Part shown: piece after piece, positions 57,082 through 64,000 of the stretch
Layout of the letters: every line of letters begins with the position of its first letter
How positions within the stretch are numbered: the stretch's first letter is position 1
Assembly: GCF_000002075.1 (NCBI RefSeq)
Contig: NW_004797280.1
Coordinates: forward strand, 2,022,592 to 2,086,591
Length of the DNA: 64,000 nt
Direction of reading: 5' to 3'
Source of the DNA: Aplysia californica
Taxonomy: Eukaryota; Mollusca; Gastropoda; Aplysiida; Aplysiidae
Notes under the pieces: generated by a model
Seen by the model: the letters and a program-made list of their open reading frames with translations, nothing else
Told to the model about the DNA's origin: nothing
The model's database searches: none
Program-made: the position numbers and the translations under genes

Positions 57082-58281
57082 TAGCAATGCCAATGAAAAT
57101 TTTCTTTTTAGCTTTATAATTTTTTAATTTGGTCATAGGAAAGAGTTTTCAGTTCTAAGAACTGTGCTTTTTGAATTTTAAGAATCGATTCCTAAATAAA
57201 AAAGTTATGGGGTTATAAAAGTCGGCAAAATATGGATGACCCAAAATACTCAGTGGACCACGTAGTAGCAGATGCTGTAAGAAAATCGACGATATCTCAG
57301 TAATTAATTGGAGTGTTAGAGAAAAACTTGGCTACCGAATGTGTTTTTGGGTGGAGAAATCATTTCTGCAGTCAGATTTACTAACCATTTCGTAGTTATT
57401 TTGAAATAATTAAAATTTTGGTGTACATATTTCGATGCGAAAAAGGTGTGATAAATAGCATTGTATTTATATTACAACAAGGGATCTGTCAGAATTTGTT
57501 GGCAGCGTGATTTAGTAATGGCAAAGCTTTCTTTGATGAATTTATACCATGCAAACCATAATATGTAATTAAACTTTCAGAATTTGTTGGCAGCGTGATT
57601 TAGTAATGGCAAAGCTTTCTTTGATGACTTTATACCATGCAAACCATAATATGTGTAATTAAATTCAATTAAAAACCCTTTTTTCTCTTTGGGACGTGAA
57701 CACCCCAAAGCGAGATCAACTTGCCTCGGAATCCCATTGCGATGTTACAGGGGAACAGAGAGAAAAACAACCGGATGCGCCCGCCCTCCATTTCCCAAGT
57801 GACCAATGAACGGGCTCGGAATAGTCATGAGGGGATTTGTAGGTCACACGCATTTTGCCTAGAGGGAGTGAGGGGAAAATGGCTGGTCTCCATGTGAAGC
57901 CGCTTTGGACAGAGGGGTAGTCGTGCATTTATGATAAATTCTGCACAACTACTTGACACAGAAGGTTCAAATTTGAACACCCTATAGAGGAAAGATGGAT
58001 CTCTTACCATCTCGGCGTCGAATACCGAACTCCTTATTGTTTTCGGTGTACCGGATACGCAAGTGTTTCCGACACCAAAAGTATTATGAGTACGAACTTC
58101 GACTTCCACATATCATTAGTTTGCCCTAATTGGTTGCCAAGTTTCATTCACATTGGTCCAGAAACAGCGCAGAATGAACTCGAGAAACTTAGTCTCGCTG
58201 TCGTTCCGACCCGGTCCAAAAATTCACCCACAAACGGGGACCAAATTTTCGCCGCGCTGGGAAGTTCGATTGGCATTGCTA
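57082..58281 (+). mobile_element. TAGCAATG element, copy 3 (diverged), 1.2 kb
   Basis: Termini TAGCAATGCCAAT and its exact complement ATTGGCATTGCTA, 13 bp. Flanks GATAATG and GATAATA agree at 6 of 7 bases. The interior shares motifs with copies 1 and 2 (AAACTTGGC, TTTCTGCAGTCAGATTT, GGTTGCCAAGTTTCATTCA) but is strongly diverged and shorter. It lies between FTCD and ZMYND11. Confidence 0.75.
57490..57665. repeat. 88-bp tandem duplication
   Basis: Two nearly identical units starting CAGAATTTGTTGGCAGCGTG at 57490 and 57578, inside element copy 3. Confidence 0.9.
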
Positions 58282-61200
58282 GATAATACTCATTATAGGC
58301 CTATTATGTAGCCTAAGTTAAAAAATAGGTCAAACAAGATGTTTGTTACTGTACTATAAATATCGGCCAATGGCGTACTCCTAACGTTCTCTAACTATCC
58401 GCTTGTGTGTGAAACAAGACTTGTTTTTCCTAGTTTCTGAATACTGTAGTTAGTTTTAGTGAGAGTTTTACGGCACTTGCAACACAATAAGGTTCCCCGT
58501 GCGGCTGTACGAAAACGTGGTTATCTCGCCCGAGCCAGGGGTTACCCCGGGAAGACGCTTATTTTTATTGCTTTGTTCTTTGCGTCAACCCCAAATATCA
58601 TACCTCAATACACGCGGGAGAAATTGAGGCATTCACTGAATTAAAAATTTTTCCGATCTTTGGTGACAGCCGAGTTGTTATCGAAGAAAGAGGATAGGTT
58701 GGTAACGAGACCGAAACCTGCCGAATGGCACCGTGATTTTCCAGCTCTTCGTATTTGGAAGGTGTGGAGTCCATCTCACGGCGTCACTTTTCGCTCGATT
58801 CTGTTACTTTTAGTTAGCGTGACTCAGCAGCCTGCCGGAGCTCCCCGGCTTGGGGTCACGGGGTTAATGAGCCCTGAAGCGACTTTGCCGGTGTCGGTCA
58901 GGAAGTTAGCATTTTTGACTATGTTTAAAATGATATAACTTCTTCCCCATCCCACATAGCAAACCATTACGCGGGAACACAAACCCGACTCCCGGGGGAT
59001 GGGGGTTAATAACCTTTTAGACACTATTGACTGTTGTTACCACAGCTATGTGGGGTTCGAAAGGATAGCAATATAGATCAATTTACAAATGTTTTGCTCT
59101 CAAATTTTTCTTTTTACCTGCGCAATGGTTTTCAAAGCGGTATTCTTTTACTTACCCACCTCCTGTCTCTCACACTTACCTTCTAGATGTCAATTTTCTG
59201 CTATGTATTGATGCGCTGATTATGAATGTATCGACTTCATTTTCGTAGCAAATTAATAATTTTAAAAAATGTTTAACGTTTTTTCATCGAACTATGGTCA
59301 AAGTTGTGAAGCCTAATTGCGTAGTAATCAATCAGGGGTCATGTGCTCAATCAACCCCACCCCACCCCCTGAAGTAAAAAAAATCTTGAAGGACCCCCTG
59401 TTGTAACCCATAATTTGATGTTTTGCAGTTAGGTTTGAAATAAAAAAATTTTATAATTGATTTGCGACAGTTTTAATTGATGTGTGATCTGCTGCAAAAA
59501 ATACTGCAGTTTGATCCCCAAAGCAGTGCATCTCTGTTTGCAGGAGTGAAAGTAAAGAGTCAAATTAGATTTTTTTTTTCAAGTAATATCATTTTTTTAG
59601 GTAAGATCAAGCTCTTTTGAAAGATGAAGCGTTCTATATTCCTAAGAAAATGATGGAGCTGCATTTTCTTGATTTCGAGCTTCAGAATAAAATTGTTTTT
59701 CTTCAATCGCTGTCATGGGTATCATTTTTTCCAATGCAGTGCTGCCCTTCTTAACGACATTTCCTGAATGACTTTGAAACCGCTTGTTTCTTTAAAAATG
59801 GGGAAACTTGTATATTCAAGCAGAGCGCAATCCCCCCTGCACCTAGGTATACTGTACGTTAGTCTCCAAATCATGTCCTTGAACAAAAGTCAAAAGTCAA
59901 GCCGCAATATTATAAGCTCAAAAACAGGGTGCTGCTATTGTCTGTTTGTGATACTGATTTAGTATTATTTATGCATTTATCCAAGGCAATCAATAGAGTT
60001 GATTTAATATTTTTATTCTTACAACATTTTTTCCAAAGATAGCTAGACTGGTGTTAATTATAGTGCCGTCAAAGATTCATTGTACAACTTATTGTCAAAT
60101 ATCTCCTCAACTATAGAACACAAACTCTCTAGCTTTTGCCCAGACACTTGTATCAATTTGTCTTAACAGATTAATATTTTTATAAACACCTGTTAGCTCT
60201 ATTCTAGAAAATTCCTTAATAAATACTAATAAAAAAATCCCAGTGGGTGGTTTGTACTGATTTAAAAGGTTTACAGCTGGGACAATTTTGCTTTTAAAAG
60301 GAAGTCTGTCATTGTTTTTCCAATCACGAGATTATCTTTCTTGAACGTATGTTTTGAGAACTTTTAGCGCAAAAGTGTGTTCTCTATAAAATTGATTTCT
60401 TGTAACCAGTTTTGCCACTAAAAATGTCATTGGTGAGCTGTGAAGTAAGCCACATGCGTACGCAAAATATGTGTGAGAAATGGGAAGTGCCGTGAACAAT
60501 TCCATTTTCCTCATGAAGGAGATTTGTAGTAGTTTATATAAATTAATGAAGAAAAGTTTTTTAATCTAGCCTCAATTGTTGTTGAAAAATATGAGTAAGT
60601 TAAGACAAATTGATACAAACTGCTGTGCAAAATATGGGTGTCATTGATTCACCCATTAAAAAGATATTTGAGGATAAGTTGCGCCTCAAATTTTTGACTG
60701 AACTATAGTTGTTACTGTTGGATCAAAAGCTATGTAAAACGTGGTTGTCTAAGCCCTAAGCTCGAGGTTGTCCTGCTATAGACAAGCAAATGAGCAGCAA
60801 GTTTTTAATATTTTAATAATTGTGTCAGGTACTGCCAACACATTTTAGTTAAAACCTCTATCCAGCGATATAAAGAAGCAATATTCAGCAAGAACAGACA
60901 AATATAGAAATTCGTTCATACCAACTGCAGTGAGGTTACTGAACACACAGTGCTACAAATAAGATAAAGAGAGAGAGAGGGAGAAAGAGAGAGAATGTTT
61001 TACGGAGCGGGTTGTCCCAGCACGTGAGACATATATTTACTTGGCCTAATGTCCTGTCTTGTTGTGCGTTTGTGTGAGTGCACCTTGAAGTCTAACCTTT
61101 GTAACATCTACTGCCATTGTTAACGACCAAGAAAAATTTCTCCCTGCGAGGTGAATAAAGATTGTCATTGTCATTGTCATAATGTTTTAGGGAGAAATTA

Positions 61201-61299
61201 TTTCTTTTTCGACAACTCAAACCAGTTTTGTTTTATTGACATGGTAGTTTTTGTTCTTTACGATATGAAACTTTAACTTGCCCTTTAAAATATCCACAG
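58282..61299. other. ZMYND11 upstream region
   Basis: No coding exon recognised. 58448-58495 is an antisense SINE tail. 58495-59010 is richer in CpG than its surroundings. 61140-61185 ends in an (ATTGTC)n tail that looks like a LINE 3' end. The acceptor at 61299 means at least one 5' untranslated ZMYND11 exon should lie in or beyond this stretch, but I could not locate it. Confidence 0.4.
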
Positions 61300-61302
61300 A
61301 CA

Positions 61303-62964
61303 ATGGCACCTTCAGTGCGGCGAAGACACACACCAGTCAATTATGCAAAACAGCTCCTCAGTGCAATTCAATCAATACGACAGCAAAAGCAAATCCCGAA
61401 TTTTGATAGAATCTCAAGGTTCCTTCAGCGTTACACAGACATCACCCCAAGAAGATGCAAGGAGCACTTGAATAATGCAGTCAGTGATGGTTTCATCGTT
61501 GAGTATACAGCTTTAGGAGTGAAAGGTCAGCGGACAGGTTTAGAACAAGAAGGATATCGATCAACTCAAGATGGAGATGAGGAGGAAGTAAGTGCTGTTT
61601 ACTATAAATGAGTCAACCTATGTGTTTAAAATCTTTTAGTTTACGTTTCATATGTTTACAATACAGCAAGGCCATGAACATGGGTACAGTAGTGTCTGTA
61701 ACCGGAATCACGTTTGGAGGAAAGAACTCGTTTGCAGTCGTGCTCTGAAGCAAGTTTTGAAGGGGGGTCATTTGAAGTAAATATTCTGTAGTTTTTCGTT
61801 GTTTGATATGAGCCACCTTGCATCTGATCTTCTGCTGTGGATTGAGTCATTGAGCTGAGCTTGCGAGGAAATATGAATGAAGTTTTACTATGCCCAGCAG
61901 TCAAAGACAATGACCATCATAGTAACTGTAACGGCATAGTTTTCCCACACTGTCCACTACACATGTATGGTTCCAGGCTTTCCTCTAAATTGTGCAATTT
62001 GTCTCACACCTTTTCCTTACAAATCTTTTTATTCCTAGCAAAGCTGCAATTTCAAGTAATAAAAGAGTTACATGTAAAATGAATCATTCTAATCTATGGC
62101 TGATCAGTTTTTACAATAGCCCCGGAAAGATTTTGCTGTTATGATTTTGATAGGCTTGTCCGTGCTCCAATGAGTGATCATTATAATAAAGGAAATATTT
62201 GGTTCTGCGCTGCCAATGTGCTTTACTTTAAGGCAGATTGTCATGCTTTTATCTGGCAGGTCACTGTGTCAATTTAGATTGAGATGTCCAAATAAATAAT
62301 GTCACTGGATGTATGTACCTTGTTCTAAGAATATGAAAGTAAGATAAGGCACTTCATTTCATTTAAACTGATGTTTCAGTGAATGTATGACTACAAAAGT
62401 TCTGCCCTATGTGGTTGAACTGGTTTTCTTTTTTTTAAATGCTTTTCTTGTGTAAGTGAGATTTATTCTCACTACTTAATGTCATCGATGTAAAGTGCTC
62501 AGAGCTTATACTTGTGTGGGATAAATGCAAGTTATTGTTTTTGTATGTCAGCGACAAGGCTGAAGATAAAATGAAATATAATGTTTTGAACAAAAAAGAG
62601 ATTGTAAAGGTTATTTTCCTTCTCCTACTGACTAATTTCCAAAATCAATAACAGTAGGTTTCAGCTGCTACCCAAGCAATATTCAAAATTAATTCCTACC
62701 AAACTCAAATTATTTAAAATGTGTCTTGTGCGCTCATGTAACCTTATGCAGTTGCAAGTGCTGTATAACACCAAAACAAAAAACAAACTAATGACCAATT
62801 TCACGTTCTTGATTTTCCAGCAAGATGATGGCCATGACTGGTACTGTTTTGAATGTCACAGTCCTGGGGAAGTGTATGAGTGCAGCGACTGTTTTCGTGT
62901 CTACCACCAAGGCTGTACCCGTGAGGATACCACTGGGGAAGCTTTTGTCTGCAGTGTCTGTCGA
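61303..62964 (+). CDS. ZMYND11: ZMYND11 (BS69-like), 5' coding exons, partial at the right edge
   Basis: Chromatin reader. Vertebrate ZMYND11 recognises H3.3K36me3 through bromo-PWWP domains and restrains transcription elongation. Exon 61300-61587 (ATG at 61303) encodes 95 residues that match the protein's N-terminal winged-helix-like module: IRQQKQIPNFDRISRFLQRY and LGVKGQRTGLEQEGY parallel the human RNQKQIANIDRITKY and GCKGSKAGIEQEGY. Exon 62821-62964 encodes residues 96-143, a complete PHD finger: Cys104, Cys107, Cys116, Cys119, His124, Cys127, Cys139, Cys142 (HDWYCFECHSPGEVYECSDC). Phase is 0 at both joins. The start is chosen because it follows an acceptor (CCACAG) by 3 nt and the family begins here. 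Bromo, PWWP and MYND exons are not in the window and must lie further right. Confidence 0.9.
62720..62775 (+). repeat. SINE tail scrap
   Basis: GCGCTCATGTAACCTTATGC followed by GCTGTATAACACC, ending 45 bp before ZMYND11 coding exon 2. Same tail as SINE families A and B. Confidence 0.6.
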
Positions 62965-64000
62965 GTAAGTTTTATCTTCTGAATCAACCTTTTGTGTAAT
63001 GTAGTAAATTATTGGATCGTTTTAGACTTAAAAGCAGTTTGTTGCAGTGGAAGGATTTGTGAGTGTTGAGTGAAGTATTATAGAAATTTATGGGAATTCG
63101 ACCCTTTTTGTTGCCTTGGGTTTTTTTAAGGATACTAATTGAGGAGCTTGTAGATTCTGGTTTTTATCAGATTGAAGGAAAAATGAATTGTACCTTAAGT
63201 AAAAAGGTGTTTAGTTGGGTGTGCTTTTCTTTAACAGTTGTCATATTAATGTTGGAATTGAAAATGAGTAGTTGTGTGTAAAGTTTGTTTCATGTTCAAC
63301 TTATATTTGGAAATATTGAAAATTAAAAGAAAAGTAAGGGGTTATCAATGATCACATTCTTGGTTATTATGAGCATGATAAGACTGCTTTTGTCTGTACG
63401 AATAAAACATTTACCATACTAAGCTATAATCTTGGTGTCTGTTATTTTCAAAAAAGTATATTCAATTTAATAGATATAGTTGTACAAAAATACCTGTTTG
63501 TCTAATTCTTTTGTCATATTCCATCGTTGAAATTTGAAAAATTAATCTTGTAAGCCACAGTTATGCATTGTTTCTAATTTTTTTTCTCTGGGATTTCTCT
63601 CTTCACTTAAAAGGACAAAGAGGTATGGATCTTTATAATTGATAACCCTGACTTGCTGCTGATTAATTGCCCATTTCACTAAAGTGATTAACATGATCTT
63701 CAAATGTGAAAAACATTATATTCAATATAGTCACATAATTTGCCTTCCACAAGTAATACATAACTTACTAGCACAAAAATACTTGTAGTTCTAGTCCCCA
63801 TAAGTACATCTGACTCTCTAAAATTGTATCCTCTTTCACAGTTCTTTGCAAAGTATCTTTTTCTCATTACATTAATAATGTTTTTAACCTTTCTTAAGAG
63901 TGAAAGTATTCCTCATGCTAGAGATCAAAATCTATGCAGATGAACGTTTTTAATCCTAACTTTGTTGTAATTTTTTTATCACTTTGCTTTACTTTCTATA
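62965..64000 (+). other. ZMYND11 intron sequence
   Basis: No further exon of normal size with family similarity was found. A 9-nt candidate microexon at 63615-63623 is discussed under findings. Confidence 0.5.

Overview
The window is metazoan nuclear DNA. It is AT-rich, and its genes are split into many short exons by introns of about 0.3-5 kb with ordinary GT-AG borders. I could assemble three genes by reading exons against protein families I know. WDR6 (+) occupies about 2869-24467. FTCD (-) occupies about 55202-32558 and is complete, with all 14 exon junctions in frame and a product of 540 aa. The 5' part of ZMYND11 (+) starts at 61303 and runs off the right edge. Tail-to-tail WDR6/FTCD and head-to-head FTCD/ZMYND11 are simple neighbours. 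I see no operon or pathway link: WDR6 acts in tRNA modification, FTCD in histidine/folate catabolism, and ZMYND11 in chromatin reading.

The gene set and repeat load (tRNA-derived SINEs, RTE-like and other LINE tails, many MITEs) suggest a lophotrochozoan, plausibly a mollusc. The species cannot be fixed from this sequence alone. I saw no retroviral, LTR or Polinton-type element.

Layout: 1-2868 holds a poly-C edge, a SINE 3' fragment and an 0.84-kb TA-flanked DNA element; the first WDR6 exon was not found. 2869-24467 is WDR6, with MITEs and LINE/SINE scraps in its introns. 24500-32557 is an AT-rich intergenic stretch, possibly with a long FTCD 3' UTR, and contains no recognised gene apart from repeats. 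32558-55202 is FTCD; its introns carry large repeats, including two ~1.8-kb copies of an unusual element and a LINE with a decayed reverse-transcriptase ORF. 55203-61299 is intergenic, with palindromic GATCTA arrays, a CTT-rich tract and a third, diverged member of the unusual element family. 61300-64000 is ZMYND11 exons 1-2 (coding) and the introns after them.

The most interesting material is in the repeats. One is a non-coding element family with terminal repeats starting TAGCAATG and apparent 7-bp target duplications. Another is a set of at least eight TTAA-bounded inverted-repeat elements, two of which end within 25 bp of coding exons. A third is a perfect 4 x 15-bp minisatellite that forms the pyrimidine tract of a WDR6 splice acceptor.
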